A stretch of DNA of 64,000 nucleotides from Xiashengella succiniciproducens (GCF_023674465.1 NZ_CP098400.1:2384801-2448800); one strand, 5' to 3'. Counted from the stretch's first letter, positions 33,495 to 44,324 are shown. Notes: generated from the letters alone by a model not told the origin. Translations and numbers: made by a program.

Positions 33495-34544
33495 TTATTC
33501 TATAATTTGTGTGTCAAACCATTCGGATTTAACACCCCTGTCACGAACCACAAGCGTATCTTCAATCTCAAAGGTTACATCAGCAAACTCGATGGTGTAA
33601 TCAAGATAAAGAGCATCCCTATCCTGACGACCCCAGCTGTTCTTTTCACCTTTTTCAACATAACGACCCGTACCTGTTGCGGTAATACCTGGAGTTTCTG
33701 ATGTGACAGTACACTCACCCTGAGCATTAAATGTCAATATTAGGGTACATGAACGAGCTTCGTCATTGTGATCACGACCGGTAAATTCCCATGCGATACT
33801 ATTGAGGCTTCTGGTAGTGATTTTGTCAACAACTTCGTCTCTTTCAACATAGTCAGCCTGTCTTGTCAAGGTAACAGGTTGTCCTCCAGCAGGAGTAATA
33901 ACATCTTTGCCCCTGCGCAGATAGTTTGCATCATACTGATTGATGTACTTCACTGCATACATGATGTAATCCTTTGGAACTACATCCCAGTGTTCAGGGT
34001 TAGTCCGACTAGCATTAGGAATCAATGCCTTACCTGATAGAATTGAGTCAGCATTTACAACACTTGTCATAACAACTGGTATAACATAATTTGTTGTCAA
34101 TGCCTTCGGATCAGCGAAGAATGCATCTGTTAGCTGAACAGTAACTCCACCTATAACTGATCCCTTTTTAATAACAATCTTGTCACTCAAAAGCGTATAA
34201 TAGTTACTAGGCATAGCCAATACAGGTACATCCGGATCAGTTGCTGCTTTCTTTTTAAATATCAATCCATCAACTAATGAATTGTCAACAGCAATACCAA
34301 TCTCAACATTCTTCTTGTTAGCATATACACCACCCATAGTAGCCATTATCTGAACCTTATGTTCATTGTCAAGGCTGGTGTCATAAACATCCTCGCCCAG
34401 AACAACTGTACGTACAGGACTCTGATAGGCAAAATATACGGTAGTATAATCGAAATCGGGGAAATCCCAATCTCCATTCTCGCAGGAAGTAAACACACTG
34501 CTTACTAACGCCGTAATAAATGCTATAAATAATATCCTTTTCAT
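33495..34544 (-). CDS. xusE: XusE-like surface glycan-binding lipoprotein (DUF1735 type)
   Basis: The lipoprotein (signal MKRILFIAFI ... VFTSC) has an N-terminal DUF1735-like beta domain with NKKNVEIGIAVDN and a middle helical-to-beta segment (PKALTTNYVIPVVMTS). The C-terminal domain is lipocalin-like (about residues 185-349). Proteins in this slot act as outer-membrane glycan-binding proteins beside SusC/SusD pairs. Position between xusD and xyn10C is that of xusE in rumen and gut Bacteroidetes. The frame is open upstream, with ATGs at 34565 and 34574 that overlap the xusD stop; I chose the ATG at 34544 because it gives a proper lipoprotein signal (349 aa). The binding function is inferred. 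Confidence 0.82.
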   Translation of the reverse strand: MKRILFIAFITALVSSVFTSCENGDWDFPDFDYTTVYFAYQSPVRTVVLGEDVYDTSLDNEHKVQIMATMGGVYANKKNVEIGIAVDNSLVDGLIFKKKAATDPDVPVLAMPSNYYTLLSDKIVIKKGSVIGGVTVQLTDAFFADPKALTTNYVIPVVMTSVVNADSILSGKALIPNASRTNPEHWDVVPKDYIMYAVKYINQYDANYLRRGKDVITPAGGQPVTLTRQADYVERDEVVDKITTRSLNSIAWEFTGRDHNDEARSCTLILTFNAQGECTVTSETPGITATGTGRYVEKGEKNSWGRQDRDALYLDYTIEFADVTFEIEDTLVVRDRGVKSEWFDTQIIE

Positions 34545-34567
34545 TTTCAGTCTTATTTTATTCATGG

Positions 34568-36367
34568 CTACCATCCTCTATTTTGAACCAGTTCACTGAA
34601 TTTGTTAACCTCACCAAAGGGAATGGGTCCGTAATACATATGTTCCTTGTATGCGCGACGTTCAACATCGATTACTTCATAGGTAGTACCGGAAATCCTA
34701 ACACCCTTTGCAGTTTCAGTCAGTTTTTCCATTGGCACCTTCCAACGACGCAAATCCCAGAAACGGACTCCTTCAAAACAAAGCTCTAAACGACGCTCAT
34801 TACGAATCAATTCACGCATAGCATCTTTGTCATCCTTAATGGATTCAAGATATACATCACCTCCGGTAATACCAGCCCTTACACGAATAGCCTTAACTAC
34901 ATCATAAGCAGTAAAACCATGTCCATTTGGATCTGATGTTGGGCCCCATGCTTCATTTGCAGCTTCTGCATAACCTAAGAATAGTTCAGTGTAACGAATG
35001 AACGGTTTGTACTTCCATCCATTATTGGTTGAACTTGGATTGGCATTAACAACAGGATTCATAAGCTTCCTCAGATAATACCCTGTTCTGGTAGAAGTCT
35101 CAATCTTATTAATACCATTATTATCAGGAGAATCAGCGCTGGTGTTGATAATTGTATTATTCGTACCTGCTGTACTTCCATTATAAATGATATACCTGCT
35201 TAAACGAGGATCCCTATTTGCATATGGATTGTTGGGATCGTAATTGGAACTGGCATGGTTAATAGGGTAACCATTAATAGTTGGGAATGCATCAACCAGG
35301 TTTTGCGTAGGATTGATTCTACCACTACCAAATAATGTTGGAGGATAGTTGTCACGCTCCAGATTTGCATTCTGCTCCTTATTACTTCTCCAAAGGATTT
35401 CCTTGGGATTCTGACCAGCCTTAAGATTGTTGATGGCATTATTATCCTTATACCATTCACCTCCACTGGGGTCAATATTTCCAACAGGATTTGAGCCTAA
35501 ACCAGTAATTAAAGCCTCAGCCATATAATTAGCAGCATCTTCCCAATCAATACCTGAACCTTCAGAATATGCAGGACTAGCAGCTAGTAAGGCAGCCTGA
35601 GCACGAATTGCTCTTGCAATTTTAGCACTCATCCTGTTCTTGACGTTGTCTCCAAATATTCTTGTGTATACGTCGGCTTTGATTCCACGATCTCTATACT
35701 TTGCAGGAACGTCAACATCCTTCTCAACATTACCAAAGTCTTCTGGCAAATAAAGGATTGCTGAATCAACATCAGCAAAAAGTCTCTTTATGCAATCCTC
35801 AAAAGAATCCCTTGGAACATTGAACTCAGTGTTATATAGATCTTCTGGTTCAGTTACAATTGGAATACCTAATAATTTACCGTCTGCTGCAGATGGGCCT
35901 GCATGGTGCAGCAATAAGTGGTACATATAAAGTGCACGCATACCATAAGCATCTCCTTTAAAGCGCTCTTTGAACAATTGAGATGCTAGAGGATCATCTG
36001 CCCAATGTACATCATCAACAATAGCCAAAAACTGATTCAGATATTGCCATGAAGCACGAAGATACTGCCATCTGTCCATTGGATTATATGTTGCACTCCA
36101 GGCACCTGTGCTCATCAGTCGATAATTGTTGCTCGGCAGGTTTGATACGGCGTCATCAGTAGCCACGTCATTAAATGACCATGATCCAAGAGGATTACTG
36201 ATATACGCATGACCTAGTAGTCCCAATGCCCAGGAAGGCATCTCCTTCAGGTCTTCGCCTACTTTGTGGTTTTCAATAGCCGGCTCAAATAAATCCTCGC
36301 ACCCGGTAGAGAAAACAAGTGACAAAGCAAACAGCGTAATTATAGATGATTTTATTATTTTCTTCAT
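34568..36367 (-). CDS. xusD: SusD/RagB-family xylan-binding outer-membrane lipoprotein
   Basis: The 599-residue lipoprotein (signal ending LVFSTGC, Cys23) is a SusD homologue. It has the TPR-like helical scaffold, YMYHLLLHHAGPS in the N-terminal half, and the C-terminal block RYTELFLGYAEAANEAWG ... IRVRAGI followed by RNERRLELCFEGVRFWDLRRW, ending NRGW. SusD proteins lie as lids on SusC channels and bind the oligosaccharide. It follows its SusC partner by 30 bases and overlaps or nearly abuts the xusE reading frame. It forms the second transporter pair of the Xus locus. Confidence 0.95.
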   Translation of the reverse strand: MKKIIKSSIITLFALSLVFSTGCEDLFEPAIENHKVGEDLKEMPSWALGLLGHAYISNPLGSWSFNDVATDDAVSNLPSNNYRLMSTGAWSATYNPMDRWQYLRASWQYLNQFLAIVDDVHWADDPLASQLFKERFKGDAYGMRALYMYHLLLHHAGPSAADGKLLGIPIVTEPEDLYNTEFNVPRDSFEDCIKRLFADVDSAILYLPEDFGNVEKDVDVPAKYRDRGIKADVYTRIFGDNVKNRMSAKIARAIRAQAALLAASPAYSEGSGIDWEDAANYMAEALITGLGSNPVGNIDPSGGEWYKDNNAINNLKAGQNPKEILWRSNKEQNANLERDNYPPTLFGSGRINPTQNLVDAFPTINGYPINHASSNYDPNNPYANRDPRLSRYIIYNGSTAGTNNTIINTSADSPDNNGINKIETSTRTGYYLRKLMNPVVNANPSSTNNGWKYKPFIRYTELFLGYAEAANEAWGPTSDPNGHGFTAYDVVKAIRVRAGITGGDVYLESIKDDKDAMRELIRNERRLELCFEGVRFWDLRRWKVPMEKLTETAKGVRISGTTYEVIDVERRAYKEHMYYGPIPFGEVNKFSELVQNRGW

Positions 36368-36397
36368 AACTATATACGTTTTATACTGAATACACCG

Positions 36398-39229
36398 TTA
36401 AAAGCTACCCTTTAGACCAATATTGTAGAAACGAGTCTGAGGTGTACTTCCGACATTTCTTTCAAGATGCTCACGTTCCTTTGAGATAGTCAAAAGGTTG
36501 TATGCACTCACGTACACACTTAGACCATTAACAAATGTTCCTTGGAAAACTGTTTCGGGGATCTGATAGCTCAACTGAACCTGAGATAGGTTAACCCTAT
36601 CAGTTTTATATAACCAGAAATCCGAATTACGGAAGTTGTTTGCACCAGTTTCAGTTGTTAGTCTTGGATATGTTGCAACATCTTTTGTCGCTTCGGTCCA
36701 ACGTCCACGTACTACTTCACTATATTTTGAATCACCGTATATCCAGTAGTAAGAACCATTCTTAAATCCTTTGCCACCAAAGAATCCGTCAGCCATAGCA
36801 AAGAATGTGAAATTGCGATATTTTGCAGTAAAGTTAATTCCTAAACGTGTTGGAGTATCCCAACGGCCAAGATAAACCTGGTCATTGTCGTCGATAATAC
36901 CATCACCATTTTGGTCCTTATAGCGGATATCACCGGGACGAATTACACCACCAAAGACCTGAGTAGGGGCTTCTTCGATTTCTTGTTGACTATTGAAGAA
37001 ACCTATAGCTTCCAATCCCCACAAACCATTAACATGACGACCAACAGCGGTTTGATAATCATATGCTATGTTTTCATCTCTTCTGGCAGCCTCAACCACT
37101 GAGTGCATTCCACTTACTCCAAGTGTCATATCAAGTTCACCAACACTCTTATTCACATATACACTGAAGTCAAATCCTGAACGATCATCAATATTATAAT
37201 TCAGATATGGAAGAATTGATGAAGTAGGATATCCAACCTGTGTAAAGTAGTTGGGATACTTAGAATGTGGTAATGTGATATTTCCATCCATCTTACCAAC
37301 AAAATAGTTGAAGTCAAAGCTCAGAGCTTTCTCCCAGAGTGAACCACGCAGACCGACATTCAACTCCTTACGTTTTATATAAGTCAGATCCGGGTTTTCT
37401 CCACGCTGAAACTCTGTTGCAGCTTCACCTCCAAGGTCACCCCAGCTATACCATCCTCCTCTTTGAACAACTTGCTTGTACAGATAATAACCCATCTCAT
37501 TTCCATCTGCTGCAATATCCATATCATGGCTGATAATACCACCTGACACTGTCAGCATCAAATCATCAAATGCCGAATTGCTTAAGAATGCCTCATTAAC
37601 AGGACGCCATCCCAATGTAACAGTCGGAGAAAATCCAAGTCTGTTGTCCTTTGGAAATTTAGCTGAATAAGGTAGCGCTGCGCTAAAGTCAACATAGTAC
37701 TTGTGTGAAAGGTTGTATGCTAATTGCATTCCAAGGTTTGCATTTGACAGTCTGTGATATTCACCGTCAAATGTCCTTTGCCATGCATTCGCAACTACCA
37801 TCGCAAAGATATTGTGCTGATCGTTTAAAGTCTTGCTATAGTCAAACTGACCGTTAAAGTTATAAGTATAACGATATGTTTGATAATTAATACGCTCAGT
37901 ATCAGCCTTTCTGTCAACTCCATAAATAGCCAAACTACTTATTCTGTCCACTCCACCATAATTATTCCATGAAGGAGCATATACAGCATAGGTATTTTCA
38001 TATGCCTGCTCATAAATAGTAGCGTAGTCGATGCCATAATTAGCCCTAAAGAATAAACCGTCCAGAATTGAACGTAGGTTAAAGTCAAATCCGGTATTAA
38101 ACTGGAACTGACGGCTAACATAGGTAGCTTCACCTGCAGCATAAGCAGCAGCAATAGGGTTAGTTGTTTGCTGCTGAGTACCACCGAGGAAATACTTACC
38201 ATCAATGATATTACCACTTGCATTTACTGCATCCCATGACGGACGGTCATTTTCATCAAGCATGGAAAGTGGAATCAATGGAGCTACCCTATTCGGACGA
38301 AGAGAGGCAGCATTACTCCACCAACTGGTTCTGGCAGCTTTTGAATTATAGAAAGTTACATTGGCGTCGGTCTTCACCTTAATGTTCTCATGCAACTTCA
38401 TATCAATATTACCACGGGCAAAGAACCTGTTTACATTGTCATCAGCAGCATTACCTACATCAAGTAATGTTCCTTCGCGAAAATATCCTGCAGATGTATA
38501 GTACTGAACTCTTTCATTACCACCTGTTATTTCAGCAATACCTTCTGAACGATTATACATGTCCTTCAGGAATTCAGAAGAGTACATATTCAAGTCAGGA
38601 TAACGATAGATATTAGTTCTCTGAGAAGTAAAGTAAATATCTTCCTGAGAATACATAGGATCCTTACCATCATTTACCATTGCTTCGTTGTACAGTGTCA
38701 TATACTCAGATGCTCCCAGGTATTTAGGAAAAGACTTGGGTACGTGAACACCAGTATTAACACGAACACTAATTGTTGGATCACTGACAGTACCACGCTT
38801 GGTTGTAATCATCACTACACCCTTGGCAGCCTTACTACCATATAGAGCTACAGCTGATACACCCTTTAAAATGGTAATCTGATCAATTTCAGTAGGAAGT
38901 ACATTGTTGGCGTCACGAACCATACCATCAACTACAACCAACATATCATTCATTCCCCAGATATTGCCGTTAATACCTCCTACAAGGTTTTCAACAAAAG
39001 CAAAACTGGTTAATGTATAAGCCTTCTTAGTCATTTCGTCAACATCGATAACAGAAATACCTCCCATAAGGTCTTTCTCATCTATCGTCCGAAATGCAAC
39101 CTCGACTTTTTTTCCAACTGCATCGCTATTCAATTCTTCAGAATCTATTTCATTAACCTGCGCAGATAGCTGAAGAATATTAAAAGATAGCCCGATACAT
39201 ATTGCAAGACCATTAAATATATGTTTCAT
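36398..39229 (-). CDS. xusC: SusC-family TonB-dependent transporter without N-terminal carboxypeptidase-like domain
   Basis: The 943-residue outer-membrane transporter has a signal peptide (1-23, LQLSAQ), a TonB-box-like segment around KKVEVAFRTIDEKDL, and a plug domain ending with the SusC signature LKGVSAVALYGSKAAKGVVMIT. A 22-strand barrel follows, ending in NIGLKGSF with terminal Phe. It lacks the usual N-terminal carboxypeptidase-regulatory-like domain of about 80 residues, so it is shorter than its neighbour XusA and must engage TonB in a slightly different way. The gene order xusA-B-C-D places it as the second SusC. It would import xylo-oligosaccharides with XusD. Confidence 0.94.
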   Translation of the reverse strand: MKHIFNGLAICIGLSFNILQLSAQVNEIDSEELNSDAVGKKVEVAFRTIDEKDLMGGISVIDVDEMTKKAYTLTSFAFVENLVGGINGNIWGMNDMLVVVDGMVRDANNVLPTEIDQITILKGVSAVALYGSKAAKGVVMITTKRGTVSDPTISVRVNTGVHVPKSFPKYLGASEYMTLYNEAMVNDGKDPMYSQEDIYFTSQRTNIYRYPDLNMYSSEFLKDMYNRSEGIAEITGGNERVQYYTSAGYFREGTLLDVGNAADDNVNRFFARGNIDMKLHENIKVKTDANVTFYNSKAARTSWWSNAASLRPNRVAPLIPLSMLDENDRPSWDAVNASGNIIDGKYFLGGTQQQTTNPIAAAYAAGEATYVSRQFQFNTGFDFNLRSILDGLFFRANYGIDYATIYEQAYENTYAVYAPSWNNYGGVDRISSLAIYGVDRKADTERINYQTYRYTYNFNGQFDYSKTLNDQHNIFAMVVANAWQRTFDGEYHRLSNANLGMQLAYNLSHKYYVDFSAALPYSAKFPKDNRLGFSPTVTLGWRPVNEAFLSNSAFDDLMLTVSGGIISHDMDIAADGNEMGYYLYKQVVQRGGWYSWGDLGGEAATEFQRGENPDLTYIKRKELNVGLRGSLWEKALSFDFNYFVGKMDGNITLPHSKYPNYFTQVGYPTSSILPYLNYNIDDRSGFDFSVYVNKSVGELDMTLGVSGMHSVVEAARRDENIAYDYQTAVGRHVNGLWGLEAIGFFNSQQEIEEAPTQVFGGVIRPGDIRYKDQNGDGIIDDNDQVYLGRWDTPTRLGINFTAKYRNFTFFAMADGFFGGKGFKNGSYYWIYGDSKYSEVVRGRWTEATKDVATYPRLTTETGANNFRNSDFWLYKTDRVNLSQVQLSYQIPETVFQGTFVNGLSVYVSAYNLLTISKEREHLERNVGSTPQTRFYNIGLKGSF

Positions 39230-39257
39230 TTTTAGTCTATTTTATATTCTCAAGATT

Positions 39258-41132
39258 TTACCAACCCGGGTTTTGTCCAAACCCTTCGTACATGCTAACG
39301 TCAGATGTCTTGATGGGAAGCCAGTAATGTCTCTCAATCAAATTGCGAGTTATAATAATTTCTTCATCCCAACCTACGACTCTGTTTTCCCTTGGATCAA
39401 CATCTTTGTTAAGCGGCTCAGCCCTGTCAAACAGCTGTCTGGTCTTAATATTATAAGGATAAACTGTTAACAAGCGCCAACGGCGAAGGTCATTAAAACG
39501 ATGTCCTTCAAATGAAAGCTCTACAGCACGCTCACGAATCAGCTCTTTCATAAAAGTGCTTAAAGATCCGGTTAGTGAACTATGTACTTCACCAACACCA
39601 GCACGTGCTCTAATTGTATTTATTGCCTCAACGGCTGTTTTTGAAAACTTAGGAGATTTTCCATTTGCTCCACCATATCCCTGAGCAGCAGCTTCGGCAT
39701 ACATTAAGTAAACATCAGCAAGACGCATCCATGACAAATGCAAGTGACTACCATGGCTATAGCCAATGCCTGAATCAAACTTGTTTGCAGTAAGAGGAAT
39801 AAACTTATAGTTCAAATAGCCTGTCCTACTTCCGATTTGTGGATCAATATAGTTACCATTTGTATATAAGTGAGCATATTGGTGCTCTTTACTCAATGAG
39901 TCAGTTGCATTTGTAATAACCTTTACACCATCATATACAAAGTTCTTGTAAAATCTAGGGTCTCTATTCTTCCATGGGTACTCAGGATCAAAATCAGTAT
40001 CAGGGTGATCCAACGGGAGTCCGCTAGCCATACCAAAATAGTTTACATAGTTGGCAGCAGGAGCTAGAACGATACCGTCACCTTCAGAAATCTTCTGATA
40101 TTGATATGAGTTCATCTGTCTCCAGTATGAATCAGCACCATAGGTTGGGCTTCTGATAATCGCCTCTTTTTCACCAGGCATTCTCCATCCCTGATCATTT
40201 GTATAAAATAAGTTTGAATACTTGTCAAAAGTTGCGAGCTCATATTGTGTCTGACCACTTTCAACCAAAGCAAGAACTTCACCCAAAGCATCTGCAGCAA
40301 GTTTCGCTAACTCTACATCATATGATCCATCCTGCAGAGCATTTGTAGTTTTACCTGCCATCAATGGACTAGCTGCATAGAGATATGTTTTTCCCATCAT
40401 AGCCATAGCCCAGATTTTATTGGCACGCAGCTCGTTATTACCATAAGTAACACTACCGGTACTTGTATTGTCCCAGTTTACTGGCAATAGCTCAGCAGCT
40501 TTCTGGAAATCAGCGGCCATCTTTAAAGCGTTCTCCCTGTATGACTCACGAGGCAAACGTAATGGCTGATCACTTGGAAGAACTGTTTCAACATAAGGCA
40601 TTCCTCCCCAATACTGAGTGATTTGGAAATAGAACCATCCTCTTAGGAAGTAAAGTTGGCCTTCAATAAAATCTCTCTGCTCCTGAGTGGCGTCAATTAA
40701 CAAACCATCTTCAATAGCTTTAAGACCAAGATTTGCAGTTCTGATACCATGCCATCCACCTCCCCAAATAGATTTTGCAAAGCGGTCACCTCCAGCACTC
40801 CAGTTTCTGTCAAGGAAGCAATCTCCCTTACCGATATGGTTACGATAGTTACCTCTATCAATACTGTGACCCATCAGATATTCACCATTACCAATTGTAA
40901 TGACTTCATCTTCTCCCCAGTTAAATGAACTAACCCAATAATGCTTGGCAAGATCAGGGTTCAGATGGTACATACGTTCAACAAACCCCTGAAAATTACG
41001 GAAGTTCTTGAACGCATCTTCCGGGGCAATAACTGATTCCGGTGCCTTGTCCAGATAGTCTGTACAAGCACTAACACCCACAACGAGTGTTACAGCTATA
41101 CCATATAGATATTTAACTATATTTTTCTTCAT
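39258..41132 (-). CDS. xusB: SusD/RagB-family xylan-binding outer-membrane lipoprotein
   Basis: The 624-residue lipoprotein (signal ending VGVSAC) has the SusD architecture: DYLDKAPE just after the Cys, FLRGWFYFQITQYWGGMPYVETVL in the N-terminal TPR region, and LSWMRLADVYLMYAEAAAQGYGG plus IRERAVELSFEGHRFNDLRRWRLL in the C-terminal region. It ends FGQNPGW, the same style of end as XusD. The ATG at 41132 was chosen over a TTG three codons upstream. It follows XusA by nine bases and forms the first SusC/SusD pair of the locus, binding xylan chains at the surface and handing them to XusA. Confidence 0.95.
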   Translation of the reverse strand: MKKNIVKYLYGIAVTLVVGVSACTDYLDKAPESVIAPEDAFKNFRNFQGFVERMYHLNPDLAKHYWVSSFNWGEDEVITIGNGEYLMGHSIDRGNYRNHIGKGDCFLDRNWSAGGDRFAKSIWGGGWHGIRTANLGLKAIEDGLLIDATQEQRDFIEGQLYFLRGWFYFQITQYWGGMPYVETVLPSDQPLRLPRESYRENALKMAADFQKAAELLPVNWDNTSTGSVTYGNNELRANKIWAMAMMGKTYLYAASPLMAGKTTNALQDGSYDVELAKLAADALGEVLALVESGQTQYELATFDKYSNLFYTNDQGWRMPGEKEAIIRSPTYGADSYWRQMNSYQYQKISEGDGIVLAPAANYVNYFGMASGLPLDHPDTDFDPEYPWKNRDPRFYKNFVYDGVKVITNATDSLSKEHQYAHLYTNGNYIDPQIGSRTGYLNYKFIPLTANKFDSGIGYSHGSHLHLSWMRLADVYLMYAEAAAQGYGGANGKSPKFSKTAVEAINTIRARAGVGEVHSSLTGSLSTFMKELIRERAVELSFEGHRFNDLRRWRLLTVYPYNIKTRQLFDRAEPLNKDVDPRENRVVGWDEEIIITRNLIERHYWLPIKTSDVSMYEGFGQNPGW

Positions 41133-41141
41133 TGCCTTCAA

Positions 41142-44100
41142 TTATAATGATAATCTTAAACCAACGTTATAACGCTTCTGTGTAGGATAAGCACTCCAGC
41201 CACCTGTGTTAGATTCACGGTCATCCGGCATATCTGTCCACAGATACAGGTTGTTACCGTTAACAAACACCTTCAGTGAGCTTAGTCCCAGACGCTGCAT
41301 AAATGCCTGTTTTGAGAAGGTGTATGATAACTCAGCATACTTAAGACGCAAATAAGATCCGTCAAACAGGAAGCGGGTTCCATTTGTATATGGACTAGCC
41401 TGAACCTGCCATCTTGGAAGTGGAACGTCTGCATTAACATTTTCCTTTGACCAATAGCTTCCTTCATCAAATACGGTATTACGTACACCACCGAGGCCTC
41501 CCAAACCAACATAACGTGTTACGTTAGAAGCTCCGTAGAATTGAACAAAGCCACTAAAGCCCTTGTAATCCAAACCAAATTGGAAGTTTGTAGTATTCTC
41601 CGGTACATTGGAGAATCCATATGGAATTTGGTCAAAGCTTGTAATTACACCGTCAGCATCATAGTCCAGAATAATATAGTTACCTGGCATTCTTTCAGCA
41701 TCAAGTGCATCATGTGGAGTTGAAGCGTAAAGTTCATCCCAGTTATTAAAATAACCGTAATCTACATAAGCACGTGTCTGACCAATTGCCTTGTTTGCCA
41801 ACTTTTGGTATTCTGGAAGTAGGGTTGGATCATCACGTTCAATAATCTTGTTTTCTGCGTGAGTATAGAATACATTACCCCAAAGACGCCAGTCAGAACC
41901 AAGTTTTTTGTTCCACCTTAATTCCAACTCATAACCTTTTGTCTCAACTTCACCCATATTTACACGTGGAGGTGTAGCACCAAAGTAACTTGGGACAGCT
42001 CGATCAGTACCGGCCAACAAGATATCTGTTCTTGTTTCCTGGAAATAGTCAAGTGAGCCTGAGAATACCCCACCTAAGAATGCATAATCAAGAGCTACGT
42101 CAAGTTTGGTAGAAACTTCCCATTGAATATTGGGGTTACCTATTGAAGCTTCATAATACCAATCGTAAGGACTATCAGATCCGTTTACCCCATTCAGACC
42201 TTGATGGAATCTGCCTCCTGAACTCCAACGGTCCATATACAACCATCTTAAATTAGGATCAAACTCTTGCCATGGGGCTCCTGTTCTATCATCACCAATC
42301 TGACCATAAGAAACCCTGAACTTCAACATATCCACCCAACTAGCATTCAATTTCTTGAATAATGGCTCTTCTGAAAGCATCCAACCCACAGCACCGGAGT
42401 GGAAGAATACGAAGCGATTTTCGGATGCAAACTTTTCAGATCCATTGTATGCACCATTGTACTCAAGCATGTATCGCTTCAAATAATCATAGGTTGTACG
42501 GAACACCCAGTTTTCACGATAAATCGGGAGGTTACTACCTCTTGAATATTCCTCACGGCTAACGTTACCCATAGCTCCAACAGTATGACTACCAAAAGTT
42601 CTATTGTAATCAATCTGTCCTGAGTAGTTCATCCTACGATAATTTGCTCCAGTATTAACGCTACCTGCACCAGTCAACCAGGCATTGTTGTTCTTAAAGT
42701 CAAACTTGTAGTTACCATCTTGAGAAACGTTTCTATACTCTGTACCATCTTCAGGATCAATCCACTTTTGAGGATTATCTTCCCAGTCATTTGTATCGTC
42801 AACTCCACGGTTTACTTCCTGGAAGCTGTTGTCAAATGCTAAACGGGCATGAGCTCTAAGTCCCTTTGTGATAAAACCAAGGTCTTGTTCAAGTACAAAG
42901 TCTGTATTTAGGCGTTCGTCTGTGGTATATCCATGACCATTAACACTAACGTCCATCATTGAGTTAGTTGACGCTTGTGTTGGGTTTGGTTGATAGTAAC
43001 CAAAGCTTCCGTCACTGTACTTAGGACGGAAAGCATCAGGAGCAATACCATAGAATGCAGACCATGCCAGGTGTTCATATTCGTTGAAGTTGGTACCTTC
43101 CTTTACAGCGTGAGAACCACTAAGATTAAGCTTAAAGGTTGTAGTCTTTGTCAAAGCAAAGTCAAGGTTGCTACGAACGTTAACACGGTCATATCCAAAG
43201 CCGGTTTCATAGCCTCTGTTGTTTTCAATCTTCTTATATAAGTCACCTTCGTGAGTATAGTCGAGGGATACATAATACTTAACATACTTGGTACCACCTG
43301 AAACACTAACATTAGCGTTATGAGATGTTGCATAATCCTTAAGCAACTCATCAATCCAGTCTACATTGGGGTAACGCTCAAATTCTGCCTGATTGGCAGG
43401 ATACCTATACTTATGTATTCTTTCATAAGGCAGGTAGTATGACCAAACATCCGGTTTATATGGAAGTTCGTGTTCAATTACCTTGTTACGAACCAACAAA
43501 GCATCGTATGAGTCCATCAAAGGAGGAAGCTTTGAGTAAGTCTTGAATGTAGATGTATAATTCACATCAATGTTTGCACGACCTTCCTCACCACGCTTTG
43601 TAGTAATAAGAATAACACCGTTTGCACCACGAACACCAAAAACAGCAGTAGCAGAAGCATCCTTCAAAACAGAAATGCTGGCTACTGAGTTAATATCTAC
43701 GCTATTCATGGGTCGCTCGATTCCGTCAACCAGGACAAGGGGTTCACCACCATTCCATGTACTCACACCACGAATAACAATTTCGGGATCTTCTTCACCC
43801 GGACGACCTGTAGTGGTCATTGTAACAACACCGGGAAGGTTACCGGTCAAAGCCTGACCCAAACTGGAGACACCACCAGTGCGTTCAAGCGTTTTAGCAG
43901 TGGTCTGGGCAATCGCACCGACCACACTTTCCTTCTTTTGTTGACCAAAACCTACTACAACAACCTCGCTGAAGATTTGAGCATCTTCAACCATAGTAAC
44001 AAAAATTCGGTTCTGGTTAGCAACATTAACAGTTTGAGTTGTCATTCCAAGGAATGTAAATACCAATTCGGTATCTTCTTGCTCAAGCCTGATACTAAAG

Positions 44101-44324
44101 CGACCATCGAGGTCTGAAATTACACCTACTCCAGGCTTGTCCTTAACTGTAATAGCAACTCCGTAAAGCGGTTCATTATTGGAGTCAACTACTGTACCCT
44201 CCACTACGCGCGACGTTTGCGCAAAAATGTAGGATCCTCCTGTCAGAAGCAGAAGGAGCGCCAGCAGTTTTAAACCAACTAACTGATTAAACAGTGGCCA
44301 TAAATGACTTTTAGTTTTCTTCAT
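41142..44324 (-). CDS. xusA: SusC-family TonB-dependent transporter
   Basis: From the ATG at 44324 the protein has 1060 residues; a TTG 23 codons upstream only adds a Lys-rich stretch. It has a long signal peptide (to about SYIFAQ, 36), a carboxypeptidase-regulatory-like domain (39-115, VEGTVVDSNNEPLYGVAITVK), the TonB box EVVVVGFGQQKKE (120-132), and a plug ending with LKDASATAVFGVRGANGVILIT. The barrel ends in YNVGLRLSL. It opens the xusA-E-xyn10C operon, with a 453-base region without genes upstream that should hold the promoter. It would move long xylo-oligosaccharides across the outer membrane using TonB energy. Confidence 0.96.
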   Translation of the reverse strand: MKKTKSHLWPLFNQLVGLKLLALLLLLTGGSYIFAQTSRVVEGTVVDSNNEPLYGVAITVKDKPGVGVISDLDGRFSIRLEQEDTELVFTFLGMTTQTVNVANQNRIFVTMVEDAQIFSEVVVVGFGQQKKESVVGAIAQTTAKTLERTGGVSSLGQALTGNLPGVVTMTTTGRPGEEDPEIVIRGVSTWNGGEPLVLVDGIERPMNSVDINSVASISVLKDASATAVFGVRGANGVILITTKRGEEGRANIDVNYTSTFKTYSKLPPLMDSYDALLVRNKVIEHELPYKPDVWSYYLPYERIHKYRYPANQAEFERYPNVDWIDELLKDYATSHNANVSVSGGTKYVKYYVSLDYTHEGDLYKKIENNRGYETGFGYDRVNVRSNLDFALTKTTTFKLNLSGSHAVKEGTNFNEYEHLAWSAFYGIAPDAFRPKYSDGSFGYYQPNPTQASTNSMMDVSVNGHGYTTDERLNTDFVLEQDLGFITKGLRAHARLAFDNSFQEVNRGVDDTNDWEDNPQKWIDPEDGTEYRNVSQDGNYKFDFKNNNAWLTGAGSVNTGANYRRMNYSGQIDYNRTFGSHTVGAMGNVSREEYSRGSNLPIYRENWVFRTTYDYLKRYMLEYNGAYNGSEKFASENRFVFFHSGAVGWMLSEEPLFKKLNASWVDMLKFRVSYGQIGDDRTGAPWQEFDPNLRWLYMDRWSSGGRFHQGLNGVNGSDSPYDWYYEASIGNPNIQWEVSTKLDVALDYAFLGGVFSGSLDYFQETRTDILLAGTDRAVPSYFGATPPRVNMGEVETKGYELELRWNKKLGSDWRLWGNVFYTHAENKIIERDDPTLLPEYQKLANKAIGQTRAYVDYGYFNNWDELYASTPHDALDAERMPGNYIILDYDADGVITSFDQIPYGFSNVPENTTNFQFGLDYKGFSGFVQFYGASNVTRYVGLGGLGGVRNTVFDEGSYWSKENVNADVPLPRWQVQASPYTNGTRFLFDGSYLRLKYAELSYTFSKQAFMQRLGLSSLKVFVNGNNLYLWTDMPDDRESNTGGWSAYPTQKRYNVGLRLSL

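Noticed and set aside
34545-34574. Upstream ATG starts of xusE at 34565 and 34574
   Set aside because: They add basic residues before a complete lipoprotein signal that begins at 34544, and the farthest overlaps the xusD stop. They are possible but less likely.
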